Shown here one piece after another: positions 26,500-35,353 of a stretch of DNA of 64,000 nucleotides. Numbering within the stretch: the stretch's first letter is position 1; each line of letters opens with the position of its first letter. The notes under the pieces were generated by a model. It was not told the DNA's origin. It searched no databases and was given only the letters and a program-made list of their open reading frames with translations. A program made the translations under genes and the position numbers. The stretch is from Dickeya zeae NCPPB 2538 (lineage in GTDB: Bacteria > Pseudomonadota > Gammaproteobacteria > Enterobacterales > Enterobacteriaceae). The stretch spans positions 793,090 through 857,089 of the forward strand of contig NZ_CM001977.1 in NCBI RefSeq assembly GCF_000406165.1. The letters are read 5' to 3'.

Positions 26500-27768
26500 A
26501 TGAGCCAGAGCAAGGCCTTCAATTCGCCATTTTTATTAGCTGTTATCGGCATCTATCTAAGCTATTTTCTTCATGGTATCAGCGTCATCACCCTGGCGCA
26601 GAATATGACGAGTCTGGCGACAAAATTCGGCACTGACAATGCGGGAATTGCCTATCTTATTTCAGGCATTGGTCTGGGAAGATTGGTCAGTATTTTGTTT
26701 TTCGGGGTGATTTCCGATAAGTTCGGTCGCCGCGTGTCGATTCTTATCGGGGTGGTGCTGTATTTACTGTTCTTCTTCGGTATTCCTTCCAGCCCGAATC
26801 TGATCGTTGCTTTTATTCTCGCTGTCTGCGTGGGGGTAGCCAACGCCGCGTTGGATACCGGTGCCTATCCGGCATTGATGGAGGCTTATCCCAAAACGTC
26901 CGGCTCAGCTGTCATTCTGCTCAAGGCAATGATTTCTTTCGGACAAATGTTCTATCCGGTGTTGGTCGGCTACCTGATCACCAGCAATATCTGGTACGGC
27001 TACGGCATTGTCCTGCCAGGGATCGCGTTCCTGCTGGTATCGCTGCTGATAGTAAGAAGTAAATTCCCAAGCCAGATGGTGGATGCCAATGCCATCAAAG
27101 ATTTGCCGCAGATGAATCAGAAGCCGCTGGCCTGGCTGGAAGGCGCGGCCTCCATCGTATTCGGCGTCGCCATCTTCTCCACCTTTTACGTTATCGTGGT
27201 CTGGATGCCGAAATATGCCGTAGCCTATGCCGGTATGGCGGAAACCGACGCCTTGAAGACCATTTCTTATTACAGCATGGGCTCGTTAGTCTGTGTATTC
27301 GTCTTCGCTCTGTTGTTGAAAAGCATGGTTCGTCCAGTCTGGGCCAACGTGTTCAACTCAGCATTGGCGGTGGTGGCCAGCACGGTGATTTATCTGTACC
27401 CGTCAGCGCTGGTTTGTAACGTCGGTGCATTTATTATCGGTTTCTCTGCTGCCGGTGGATTATTGCAACTGGGCGTTTCTGTGATGTCTGAGTTCTTCCC
27501 GAAAAGCAAAGCAAAAGTCACCAGTCTTTATATGTTGATGGGCGGCCTGGCTAATTTCGTGATTCCCATTATCACCGGTTATTTATCCAAAGTTGAATTG
27601 AAATACATCATTCTGCTGGATATTGGTTTTGCTGCATTATCGCTGCTCGCCGCATTAATTGTTTTCGTTCGTTATTACAAGGTTTTCAATATTCCTGAAA
27701 ACGATGTGCGTATGGGTGAGAGCCTATTTTCGATGAAAAATGCCAGTAATAGACCGTCGCATTCATAA
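26500..27768 (+). CDS. ydiN: MFS transporter YdiN
   Basis: This 422-residue, 12-helix major facilitator transporter is paralogous to YdiM: SYFLHGISVITLAQNMTSLA, GIGLGRLVSILFFGVISDKFGRR and ALDTGAYPALMEAYPKTSGS correspond to the same segments. It directly precedes ydiB and aroD with a short gap, as in E. coli. Substrate is unproven; a shikimate- or quinate-type acid is inferred from context. The ATG follows a GGAGAGAAG ribosome site. Two paralogous transporters in one cluster may serve uptake and product exchange. Confidence 0.9.
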   Translation: MSQSKAFNSPFLLAVIGIYLSYFLHGISVITLAQNMTSLATKFGTDNAGIAYLISGIGLGRLVSILFFGVISDKFGRRVSILIGVVLYLLFFFGIPSSPNLIVAFILAVCVGVANAALDTGAYPALMEAYPKTSGSAVILLKAMISFGQMFYPVLVGYLITSNIWYGYGIVLPGIAFLLVSLLIVRSKFPSQMVDANAIKDLPQMNQKPLAWLEGAASIVFGVAIFSTFYVIVVWMPKYAVAYAGMAETDALKTISYYSMGSLVCVFVFALLLKSMVRPVWANVFNSALAVVASTVIYLYPSALVCNVGAFIIGFSAAGGLLQLGVSVMSEFFPKSKAKVTSLYMLMGGLANFVIPIITGYLSKVELKYIILLDIGFAALSLLAALIVFVRYYKVFNIPENDVRMGESLFSMKNASNRPSHS

Positions 27769-27837
27769 GCAGAATTTCGCGTCATCATAATAATGGCGCA
27801 GGTGGCAAGAATATATTCATAGCGTAAGGAGTTTATA

Positions 27838-28704
27838 ATGGATGTTACTGCAAAATATGAATTGATCGGTTTGATGGCTTACCCGATCAGACATAGTCTT
27901 TCGCCTGAAATGCAGAATAAAGCGCTGGAAGAAGTTGGGTTACCTTATACCTATATGGCTTTTGAGGTGGATAACACCACCTTCCCTCAGGCGATAGCAG
28001 GGCTTAAAGCGCTAAAAATGCGTGGTACTGGTGTGTCCATGCCCAATAAACAGCTGGCCTGCGATTATGTGGATGAATTGACGCCAGCAGCCAAACTGGT
28101 CGGCGCGATAAATACCATCGTCAACGATGATGGTTACCTCAAAGGGTATAACACCGACGGTACCGGGCATATCCGCGCCATCAAGGAAAGTGGCTTTGAT
28201 ATAAAAGGTAAAACGATGGTGCTGGTAGGCGCTGGCGGCGCGTCGACCGCGATCGGTGCTCAGGCGGCTATCGAAGGCATCAAGGCCATCAAGCTGTTCA
28301 ATCGTCGTGATGAGTTTTACGAAAAGGCGCTTGCCTTTGCCAAACGCGTGAACGACAACACCGACTGCATTGTTACCGTGCACGATCTGGATGATCAACA
28401 GGCGTTCGCTGATGCTATCGCTACCGCCGATATCCTGACCAACGGCACTAAGCTTGGGATGAAACCGCTGGAAAACGAGAGCATCGTTACGGATAAATCC
28501 TTGTTGCGCCCAGGCTTGTTGGTTACCGAATGCGTATATAACCCGCATATCACCAAATTGTTGCAGATGGCGATGGAAGCTGGCTGCAAGACCATTGATG
28601 GTTATGGCATGTTGCTGTGGCAGGGTGCAGAGCAGTTCAAACTCTGGACCGGAAAAGACTTCCCGTTGGAATACATTAAAAAAGCGATGGGGTTTGGCGC
28701 CTGA
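27838..28704 (+). CDS. ydiB: Quinate/shikimate dehydrogenase YdiB
   Basis: This 288-residue enzyme, identical in length to E. coli YdiB, interconverts shikimate with 3-dehydroshikimate and quinate with 3-dehydroquinate using NAD or NADP. The substrate site SLSPEMQN (about 22-29), the catalytic lysine in SMPNKQLA (about K71) and NTDGTGH are present. The nucleotide loop GAGGAS and the NRRDEF motif that binds the NAD ribose follow. It has a perfect TAAGGAG ribosome site. It is followed by two hairpins and then aroD. As a catabolic or bidirectional paralogue of AroE it should feed plant quinate into the pathway. Confidence 0.96.
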   Translation: MDVTAKYELIGLMAYPIRHSLSPEMQNKALEEVGLPYTYMAFEVDNTTFPQAIAGLKALKMRGTGVSMPNKQLACDYVDELTPAAKLVGAINTIVNDDGYLKGYNTDGTGHIRAIKESGFDIKGKTMVLVGAGGASTAIGAQAAIEGIKAIKLFNRRDEFYEKALAFAKRVNDNTDCIVTVHDLDDQQAFADAIATADILTNGTKLGMKPLENESIVTDKSLLRPGLLVTECVYNPHITKLLQMAMEAGCKTIDGYGMLLWQGAEQFKLWTGKDFPLEYIKKAMGFGA

Positions 28705-28726
28705 TGGTCCGCGTCGGCTGTTAGTT

Positions 28727-28769
28727 GCCCAACGGTGGGCCGCCTGAAGCTCGCTATTCGCTCAGGCGG
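28727..28769 (+). other. Two adjacent hairpins between ydiB and aroD
   Basis: GCCCA/TGGGC (28727-28740, ACGG loop) is followed at once by CCGCCTGA/TCAGGCGG (28740-28769, 14-nt loop). No T run follows, so they are more likely mRNA-processing or stability elements than a terminator. Confidence 0.6.
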
Positions 28770-28802
28770 TTCCGGTCAGGGTATCAATTTTAAGGGAACA
28801 AC

Positions 28803-29561
28803 ATGAAAACCGTAACTGTGAAGAATCTGGTGATAGGGGAAGGCACCCCCAAAATCATCGTATCGTTGATGGGGAAAGAGGTGTCTTCCGTGGAATCGGA
28901 GGCGCATTACTACCGGGATTTTGACTTCGATATCCTGGAATGGCGCATCGACCACTTTAATCACGTGGATAACATCGACAGCGTGCTGGATGCCGCGTAC
29001 AAGCTGCGTACCATCATTCGTGAGAAACCGATTCTCTTTACGTTCCGTACCGCCAAAGAAGGGGGTGAGAAAGAGATTGCCCCGCAGGCTTATATCGCGC
29101 TGAACAAGAAGATGATCGACAGCGGCCTGGTGGACATGATCGATCTGGAGCTATTTACCGGTGACCAACTGGTGAGTGACACCATCGCTCACGCGCATGC
29201 CAAAGGCGTCAAGGTAGTGATGTCCAACCATGATTTCCACAAAACGCCACCGAAGGAAGAGATAATCAAACGCCTGTGCAAAATGCAGGAGCTGGGTGCG
29301 GATATTCCCAAGATTGCATTGATGCCACAAAACAAGAACGACGTGCTGACGTTGCTGTTGGCTGCGCAGGAAATGTCCGAGAAATATGCGGATCGTCCGA
29401 TCATCACCATGTCGATGTCGAAAGCCGGGGTGATTTCACGTCTGGCGGGGGAGGTCTTCGGGTCGGCGGCAACGTTCGGGGCGCTGAAAAAAGCGTCCGC
29501 ACCCGGTCAGATAGCCATCAAGGATTTGAGAGACGTGCTGAGAATTTTGCATGAAGCCTAA
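28803..29561 (+). CDS. aroD: Type I 3-dehydroquinate dehydratase AroD
   Basis: This 252-residue class I dehydroquinase forms a Schiff base and dehydrates 3-dehydroquinate to 3-dehydroshikimate. Catalytic H143 (MSNHDFHKTP) and Schiff-base K170 (DIPKIALMP) are in exact E. coli positions. EWRID (46-50) and FTFRTAKEGG bind the carboxylate. Together with YdiB it links quinate and shikimate. Many soft-rot bacteria are thought to carry a type II enzyme (AroQ) for biosynthesis, so this copy could be catabolic; that cannot be tested from this window. Confidence 0.96.
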   Translation: MKTVTVKNLVIGEGTPKIIVSLMGKEVSSVESEAHYYRDFDFDILEWRIDHFNHVDNIDSVLDAAYKLRTIIREKPILFTFRTAKEGGEKEIAPQAYIALNKKMIDSGLVDMIDLELFTGDQLVSDTIAHAHAKGVKVVMSNHDFHKTPPKEEIIKRLCKMQELGADIPKIALMPQNKNDVLTLLLAAQEMSEKYADRPIITMSMSKAGVISRLAGEVFGSAATFGALKKASAPGQIAIKDLRDVLRILHEA

Positions 29562-29635
29562 TTGACAGGCATTGGCGTATCTATTCGGGGGAACCTGAAT
29601 AAGATAAATATCAAATAGCATGACTAACAAGAGAA

Positions 29636-29651
29636 ATAGCATGAATGCTAT
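29636..29651. promoter_or_regulatory. Perfect palindrome upstream of ydiF
   Basis: ATAGCAT-GA-ATGCTAT is a perfect 7-bp inverted repeat in the 293-bp aroD-ydiF gap. A second inverted repeat, CATTCA-AAAA-TGAATG, lies at 29729-29744. Either could be an operator; no known consensus fits convincingly. The gap holds no supported gene. Confidence 0.5.
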
Positions 29652-29854
29652 GGCTCGAATGTCCACATATTATCAATAAGCAGGATTGATAGCGTTAATT
29701 GCGATAAGTGTAACGGTAAAAATATTTTCATTCAAAAATGAATGTGTATTCATTACGTTTAAATAACAGTAAATGAAGGTTATTTAATGCCGCTGCAGCG
29801 TATTTCATTTTTGAACAGAAAAATAATTCAATTCGGCCTGAGTCAGGAGTAGCT

Positions 29855-31447
29855 ATGAAGCTGGAAAAACCGAAAAGAGTCGATGGCAGAGTCCCGGTAT
29901 TATCTGCCGAAGACGCTGTTAACTATATTCCGGATGAAGCCACGCTTTGCGTATTAGGTGCTGGTGGCGGCATCCTTGAAGCCACAACATTAATTACTGC
30001 GTTATCCGAAAGATATAAAGCGACGCAGTCACCGCGTAACCTGTCGCTCATCAGCCCAACAGGGTTGGGGGATCGCGCTGAGCGCGGCATCAGCCCACTG
30101 GCTCAGGAAGGTTTGGTGAAATGGGCGCTGTGCGGTCATTGGGGGCAGTCGCCGCGTATTGCCGATCTGGCCGAGCAGAACAAGATCGTTGCCTATAACT
30201 ATCCGCAAGGGGTGCTGACCCAGACTCTGCGTGCCGCGGCAGCGCATCAGCCCGGCATCCTGAGTAATATCGGTATCGGCACCTTTGTCGACCCGCGTCA
30301 GCAGGGCGGGAAGCTCAATGAAGTCACCAACGAAGCGCTGATCAAACTGGTTGAAATCGATAACCAGGAATACCTGTATTACAAGGCGATAGCGCCGAAC
30401 ATCGCGTTTATCCGCGCCACCACCTGTGACAGCGAAGGCTATGCCTCGTTTGAAGACGAAGTGATGTATCTGGATGCGCTGGTGATCGCACAGGCCGTTC
30501 ACAACAACGGCGGCATCGTGATGATGCAGGTTCAGAAGATGGTGAAGAAAGCCACGCTGCACCCTAAATCGGTCAGGATTCCGGGCTATCTGGTGGATAT
30601 TGTAGTCGTCGATTCGAATCAGACCCAGCTCTATGGCGGCGCGCCGGTCAACCGCTTTATTTCCGGTGACTTCACGCTGGATGACAGTACCAGGATGGAG
30701 ATTCCACTCAACCAGCGCAAACTGGTTGCCCGTCGCGCACTGTTCGAAATGCGCAAAGGCGCGGTGGGTAACGTAGGCGTTGGGATTGCCGATGGTATCG
30801 GTCTGGTGGCGCGTGAAGAGGGATGCGCCGACGATTTTGTGCTGACGGTGGAAACCGGCCCGGTGGGCGGCATCACCACTCAGGGGGTGGCGTTTGGTGC
30901 CAATGTGAACACGCGCGCCATTTTGGATATGACGACCCAGTTCGACTTCTACCATGGCGGCGGTCTGGACGTGTGCTACCTGAGTTTTGCCGAAATCGAT
31001 CAGCACGGCAACGTCGGTGTGCACAAATTCAACGGTAAGATCATGGGGACTGGCGGGTTTATCGATATCAGCGCCACGTCGAAGAAAATCATTTTCTGCG
31101 GCACGCTGACCGCGGGCAGCCTGAAAACCGTCGTGGGGGATGGCAAGCTGAGCATTACCCAGGAAGGGAAAGTTAAAAAATTCATTAAAGAAATACCGGA
31201 AATTACCTTCAGCGGAAAAACGGCGCTGGAGCGTGGTCTCGATGTCCGTTATATCACCGAGCGTGCGGTATTTACGTTGAAAGATGATGGTTTGCATTTG
31301 GTCGAAATCGCACCCGGTGTCGATCTGGAAAAAGATATTTTGGCCCAGATGGACTTCACGCCAGTTATTTCCAGCGATCTGAAATTGATGGATGAAAGAA
31401 TGTTTCACGACAACGTCATGGGATTTGTCTTGCCTGAAGCAGATTAA
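29855..31447 (+). CDS. ydiF: CoA-transferase YdiF
   Basis: This 530-residue family I CoA-transferase exchanges CoA between short acyl-CoAs and carboxylates. The two subunit domains are fused: alpha part about 1-280, beta part about 290-530. The catalytic glutamate is E333 in TVETGPVGG, the same position as in E. coli YdiF. The CoA loop LGAGGGILEA is near residue 34. It is the first gene after aroD, with a 17-bp gap to ydiO, so they share an mRNA. In a CaiB-like role it could activate the imported acid with CoA from the product; this is inference. Confidence 0.94.
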   Translation: MKLEKPKRVDGRVPVLSAEDAVNYIPDEATLCVLGAGGGILEATTLITALSERYKATQSPRNLSLISPTGLGDRAERGISPLAQEGLVKWALCGHWGQSPRIADLAEQNKIVAYNYPQGVLTQTLRAAAAHQPGILSNIGIGTFVDPRQQGGKLNEVTNEALIKLVEIDNQEYLYYKAIAPNIAFIRATTCDSEGYASFEDEVMYLDALVIAQAVHNNGGIVMMQVQKMVKKATLHPKSVRIPGYLVDIVVVDSNQTQLYGGAPVNRFISGDFTLDDSTRMEIPLNQRKLVARRALFEMRKGAVGNVGVGIADGIGLVAREEGCADDFVLTVETGPVGGITTQGVAFGANVNTRAILDMTTQFDFYHGGGLDVCYLSFAEIDQHGNVGVHKFNGKIMGTGGFIDISATSKKIIFCGTLTAGSLKTVVGDGKLSITQEGKVKKFIKEIPEITFSGKTALERGLDVRYITERAVFTLKDDGLHLVEIAPGVDLEKDILAQMDFTPVISSDLKLMDERMFHDNVMGFVLPEAD

Positions 31448-31464
31448 TAATAGGAGTAAAGAAG

Positions 31465-32616
31465 ATGAACTTTGCTTTAACCGAAGAGCAAGAACTCTTG
31501 CTTGCCAGTATTCGGGAGTTAATTACCAATAATTTCCCGGAAGAATATTTCAGAACATGCGATCAGACCGGGACTTATCCCAAAGAGTTCATGAAAGCGT
31601 TGTCTGACAACGGTATTTCCCTGTTGGGTGTGCCGGAAGAATATAACGGCATTCCCGCCGACTATGTCACCCAGATGCTGGCGCTGATGGAAGTGGCGAA
31701 ATGCGGTGCGCCGGCGTTCCTTATCACCAACGGGCAATGCATTCACAGTATGCGTCGTTTTGGTTCGGCGGAGCAGTTGCGTAAAACGGCTGAGAGCACG
31801 CTGGCGACCGGTGACCCGGCTTACGCGCTGGCGCTGACCGAACCCGGTGCCGGTTCAGACAACAGTAGTGCCAGCACGTCTTATACGCGCAAGAACGGCA
31901 AAGTGTATCTGAACGGTCAGAAAACCTTTATCACCGGGGCGAAAGAATACCCTTACATGCTGGTACTGGCGCGCGATCCGGAACCGAAGGATCCGAAGAA
32001 AGCCTTTAGCCTGTGGTGGGTGGAATCGAACAAGCCGGGTATCAAGATCAACCCGCTGCATAAAATCGGCTGGCATATGCTGAGTACCTGCGAAGTCTAT
32101 CTGGACAATGTCGAGGTGGATGAAAGCGATATGGTCGGTGAAGAAGGCATGGGTTTCCTAAACGTAATGTACAACTTCGAAATGGAACGCCTGATTAACG
32201 CCGCTCGTAGCACTGGCTTTGCCGAGTGCGCGTTTGAGGATGCAGCCAGATACGCCAACCAGCGCATTGCGTTCGGCAAGCCTATCGGCCATAACCAGAT
32301 GATCCAGGAAAAACTGGCGCTGATGGCTATCAAAATCGAAAACATGCGCAATATGGTGATGAAGGTGGCCTGGCAGGCGGATATGCACCAGTCGCTGCGT
32401 ACCAGCGCGGCGCTGTGTAAGTTGTACTGTGCGCGTACTGCTCTGGAAGTCATTGATGATGCGATACAGATTATGGGCGGCCTGGGCTACACCGACGATG
32501 CGCGCGTTTCCCGCTTCTGGCGCGATGTGCGTTGCGAACGTATCGGCGGCGGCACTGACGAAATCATGATTTATATTGCCGGTCGTCAGATCCTGAAAGA
32601 TTACCAGGACAAGTAA
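31465..32616 (+). CDS. ydiO: Acyl-CoA dehydrogenase YdiO (CaiA-like)
   Basis: This 383-residue flavin acyl-CoA dehydrogenase has the family motifs ALTEPGAGSDNSS (about 120-132), FGKPIGHNQMIQEKLA (about 272-287) and C-terminal GGLGYTDDARVSRFWRDVR with GGGTDEIM. Length and sequence recall CaiA, which works backwards as crotonobetainyl-CoA reductase fed by FixABCX electrons. A GGAGTAAAG ribosome site follows ydiF closely. The nearby ydiQRST electron-transfer genes suggest YdiO likewise reduces an enoyl-CoA under anaerobic conditions; the natural substrate is unknown. Confidence 0.94.
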   Translation: MNFALTEEQELLLASIRELITNNFPEEYFRTCDQTGTYPKEFMKALSDNGISLLGVPEEYNGIPADYVTQMLALMEVAKCGAPAFLITNGQCIHSMRRFGSAEQLRKTAESTLATGDPAYALALTEPGAGSDNSSASTSYTRKNGKVYLNGQKTFITGAKEYPYMLVLARDPEPKDPKKAFSLWWVESNKPGIKINPLHKIGWHMLSTCEVYLDNVEVDESDMVGEEGMGFLNVMYNFEMERLINAARSTGFAECAFEDAARYANQRIAFGKPIGHNQMIQEKLALMAIKIENMRNMVMKVAWQADMHQSLRTSAALCKLYCARTALEVIDDAIQIMGGLGYTDDARVSRFWRDVRCERIGGGTDEIMIYIAGRQILKDYQDK

Positions 32617-32628
32617 TAATCCTCAGTG

Positions 32629-32653
32629 CGGTTCACCCGTTATGGGTGAACCG
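32629..32653. terminator. Strong hairpin between convergent ydiO and ydiP
   Basis: A perfect 10-bp stem CGGTTCACCC / GGGTGAACCG with a GTTAT loop lies 12 bp after the ydiO stop. It lacks a long T run on either side, so termination strength is uncertain. The rest of the 250-bp gap has no gene. Confidence 0.5.
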
Positions 32654-32866
32654 TCATGTAGACGGATGTTGACCACATCAATATTACTCTGTTGAGTCAT
32701 GCATTTTTATACGTGCGTCATTCTCCCCGGTCACTGCTTCATCATGTTTCCGGGGATGCTATTTAGTTACTGGCACATGGACAATATATTTTTTTGAAGA
32801 GGATGAGGAACTGTTATCAATAAATATGCCCAAACATAATTATGTCAGGGTACGGTCAATTTAGCA

Positions 32867-33779
32867 TCAAATCAGTACTTCCTCACTACCGTCAAACTGG
32901 GGCATGTATTCCAATCTGTTGAGGTCGTTTTTAAACTGTTTTCGATAGTCTGACGGTGAACAGCCTACATGTCGAATAAATAGTTTTGTGAAATGATCAA
33001 CGTTATCGTACCCGACTTTAAGTGATATTTCATTCAGGCAGAGGTCGGTGTTGGTTAATGAAAATTTTGCTTCGGTAATTCGACGTTTAATGACGTAATT
33101 GATCGGGGATATTCGATATTCTTTGGTGAATTCGTGGCAAACATAGCTGACGCTGGCGCGGAATTTTTTAGCCAGCTGTTCCAGCGTGATCTTTTCCCGA
33201 TAATGGTTGTTGAGATAAAAAAGAATATCTTTTACCAGAACGTCTTTTTTCATATATCCCAGCTCGGACCGGCTGGCATTTTTGAAATTTTCATAATAAA
33301 GAACAGTCAAGGCGTAACTGAACGCATCATAGACCAGCGACGACGCATGATTGTTCTGGCGTGGTAGCAGCAGGCTGATTTCCTGGAGGATGCTTTTGAT
33401 AACGTCTTTATTCTTGACCATGGAGACGACAGGGCATGAGTGCGGCTGCATGAGTCTGCCTTCTTCCAGCCCATTAATTTTAAATCCGTAAACAGCACAG
33501 GTACAGGTGGTGGCAGGGGATGTGGCGTCGGATGCCACCGTATGCAGGCTGCCGCGTTCTATCACGATGATGTCGCCGGCGTGGGCAACGTAGCTGGAGG
33601 AGTCTATTGTGAGATTGACGACACCTTTTTTTGACATATATCAGTTCGGTTTCTGTTTCATGGACATGATGACCCGATTCCCAGTTGGGATCGTCGCTAA
33701 TAACATAGCGGGAGAGTTTGGGCGTCAATCCGTTTTCAAAAATGGCATCCATTTTATTATCAAATCTGTACTGATACAT
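32867..33779 (-). pseudogene. ydiP: AraC-family regulator YdiP, split by a frameshift at a seven-A run
   Basis: The full-length protein needs two frames. Codons from ATG 33779 read MYQYRFDNKMDAIFENGLTP up to ELIYVKK; then the frame must shift to continue GVVNLTIDSSSYVAHAGDII. The join is a run of seven A on the coding strand (33626-33632). With six A the two halves would be one protein of about 303 residues, as in E. coli YdiP. The C-terminal part has the AraC HTH pair (KITLEQLAKKFRASVSYVCH; VGYDNVDHFTKLFIRHVGCS). The gene has a strong GGGGAGG ribosome site. Causes could be mutation, sequencing error, or slippage-restored expression; an internal ATG at 33637 could also start a short form. Confidence 0.85.
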
Positions 33780-34417
33780 AATGACCTCCCCGGTTAGCCG
33801 TAAGGTGCAAATCAATAACTGGATGGTTCAATCGAGTAAGTGAAGACAGTATATAACACGAAATAACTAAGCCCCAAACAAGATTGTTTGTATGTCATGC
33901 AAGATTGTGCGCTGGTGCAAATAATGGATAATTCTGCTTTTTATTAATAAAATCTATAGAATTATGCATAAAAACTATGGAATGGATGGTGAGGAGAGTA
34001 CAGCGCGGAGATACGGCATTCATAATACAATGTGATGTTTATTTTGAATTAAAAATATCATGGAAAAATAGAATGTATAGAAGTAAATATGATGGCAGTC
34101 ACAGCGTGTTATCGAGGTTTTACCTCTTGTGGCGATTGTGACATAACACGATGTTTGCTTTATCCCCTCCAGAGTAGAGATAAACAGAAAACAATTAATT
34201 AACACTGGATTGATGTTAACGTTTTTTTCTGCAAGATAGTTGGTAACTAAAACATATTATCATGTCGTATTTTATCTGCTGCGGCAGCAATATATCAGCA
34301 TCAATATATCAGCCGGTATATTCGTTTTAGATAAATGATTGTTCCTGTGCCTGGCTGTATTCCCCCTCTGACGTTGGGGGCCGTGGCGTTTATAGAGAGT
34401 CTTAACCGGAGAAAAAC
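33780..34417. other. AT-rich divergent region between ydiP and the ydiQ operon
   Basis: About 640 bp, strongly AT-rich, carrying promoters for ydiP and the rightward ydiQRST unit. GTGCAA, the motif clustered upstream of ydiN, occurs at 33805 and 33915. AATATATCAGC is directly repeated at 34289 and 34303, and a short CCCCC/GGGGG hairpin lies near 34360. Short ORFs here (34020-34205, 34272-34493, leftward) lack ribosome sites and are not supported. Confidence 0.6.
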
Positions 34418-34552
34418 ATGAGTCAATCAAGCGTCTCTCCATTTTTCTTATTGCCGGCGACCGGCATCTGTCTGAATTGTTCCGTCTGCCCACTGGCTTG
34501 TCGTCATTCAGGTACGGACGCCTTCACCGCCAACCCAAATACTCGTGATTGA
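34418..34552 (+). CDS. Small Cys-motif ORF (44 codons) upstream of ydiQ
   Basis: ATG at 34418 has a good GGAGA ribosome site 7 nt upstream. It opens a 44-residue ORF beginning MSQSSVSPFF and ending TANPNTRD. Residues 18-28 read CLNCSVCPLAC, i.e. CX2CX2CX3C, the spacing of a [4Fe-4S] ferredoxin site. It ends 14 bp before ydiQ, so they would be co-translated from one mRNA. I do not recognise a family. It could be a small iron-sulfur or redox protein of the Fix-type chain, or a regulatory leader peptide; ORF reality is not proven. Confidence 0.55.
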   Translation: MSQSSVSPFFLLPATGICLNCSVCPLACRHSGTDAFTANPNTRD

Positions 34553-34566
34553 CGATAGGAGATACC

Positions 34567-35331
34567 ATGAAAATTATAACCTGCTTCAAGCTGGTACCCG
34601 AAGAGCAAGACATTGTGGTTACCGCAGAGAGGACACTCAATTTCGATCGCGCTGACGCCAAAATCAGTCAGTTTGATCTCAACGCTATTGAAGCGGCAAC
34701 CCAACTGGTGGATGACGACGGCCAGGTCGCAGCGCTCTGCGTGGGCGGCAAATATCTGGACAACTCCAAGGTGCGCAAGGACGTGCTGTCGCGTGGCCCA
34801 CATGAGCTTTTCCTGGTTCAGGACGCGCAGTTGGAAAATGCGCAGCCAAAGGACACCGCACAGGCGATTGCTGCTGCTGCGGGCAAAATCGGCTTCGACC
34901 TGATGCTGTTCGGCGAAGGCTCCGGCGATCTGTACGCTCAGCAGGTAGGGCTGCTGGCCGGGGAACTGCTACAGGTTCCGACCATCAACGCGGTCAGCCG
35001 CATCCAACTGGAAGGTAACCGCGTTATCGTTGAGCGCACGCTGGAAGAAGACGTCGAGGTGCTGGAACTGACGCTGCCAGCGGTGCTGTGCGTGACGTCC
35101 GATATCAATGTGCCTCGCATCCCCTCCATGAAAGCCATTCTTGGCGCTGGGAAAAAACCGGTTACGCAGTGGAAAGCCGGTGATATCGAGTGGACACCGG
35201 GTGCCCCCTTTACTGAACTGGCCGCCATCCATGTACCGCCTCAGGCTGAACGCAAACATATCATCATTGAAAGCGATTCGCCGGAAGCCGTGGCTGAACT
35301 GGCTGAACATCTGAAGAAAGTGCTGAACTAA
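34567..35331 (+). CDS. ydiQ: Electron-transfer flavoprotein beta subunit YdiQ (FixA-like)
   Basis: This 254-residue ETF beta/FixA protein starts MKIITCFKLVPEEQDIVV, as in E. coli YdiQ. The ETF signature VLSRGPHELFLV, FGEGSGDLYAQQVGLLAGELLQ and VTSDINVPRIPSMKAILGA are intact. It pairs with YdiR to carry electrons to or from the acyl-CoA dehydrogenase. I chose ATG 34567 over the TTG 18 bp upstream because AGGAGAT precedes it. It is the second ORF of the ydiQRST operon after the 44-codon ORF. Confidence 0.94.
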   Translation: MKIITCFKLVPEEQDIVVTAERTLNFDRADAKISQFDLNAIEAATQLVDDDGQVAALCVGGKYLDNSKVRKDVLSRGPHELFLVQDAQLENAQPKDTAQAIAAAAGKIGFDLMLFGEGSGDLYAQQVGLLAGELLQVPTINAVSRIQLEGNRVIVERTLEEDVEVLELTLPAVLCVTSDINVPRIPSMKAILGAGKKPVTQWKAGDIEWTPGAPFTELAAIHVPPQAERKHIIIESDSPEAVAELAEHLKKVLN

Positions 35332-35353
35332 CCCGGGACGGAGAAAAATCACC

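Noticed and set aside
30029..31408. 459-codon leftward ORF opposite ydiF
   Set aside because: Complete antisense shadow of a strongly conserved CoA-transferase; shadows of this size are common in GC-rich genes.
34020..34205. 61-codon leftward ORF between ydiP and ydiQ
   Set aside because: AT-rich, no ribosome site, no similarity recognised.
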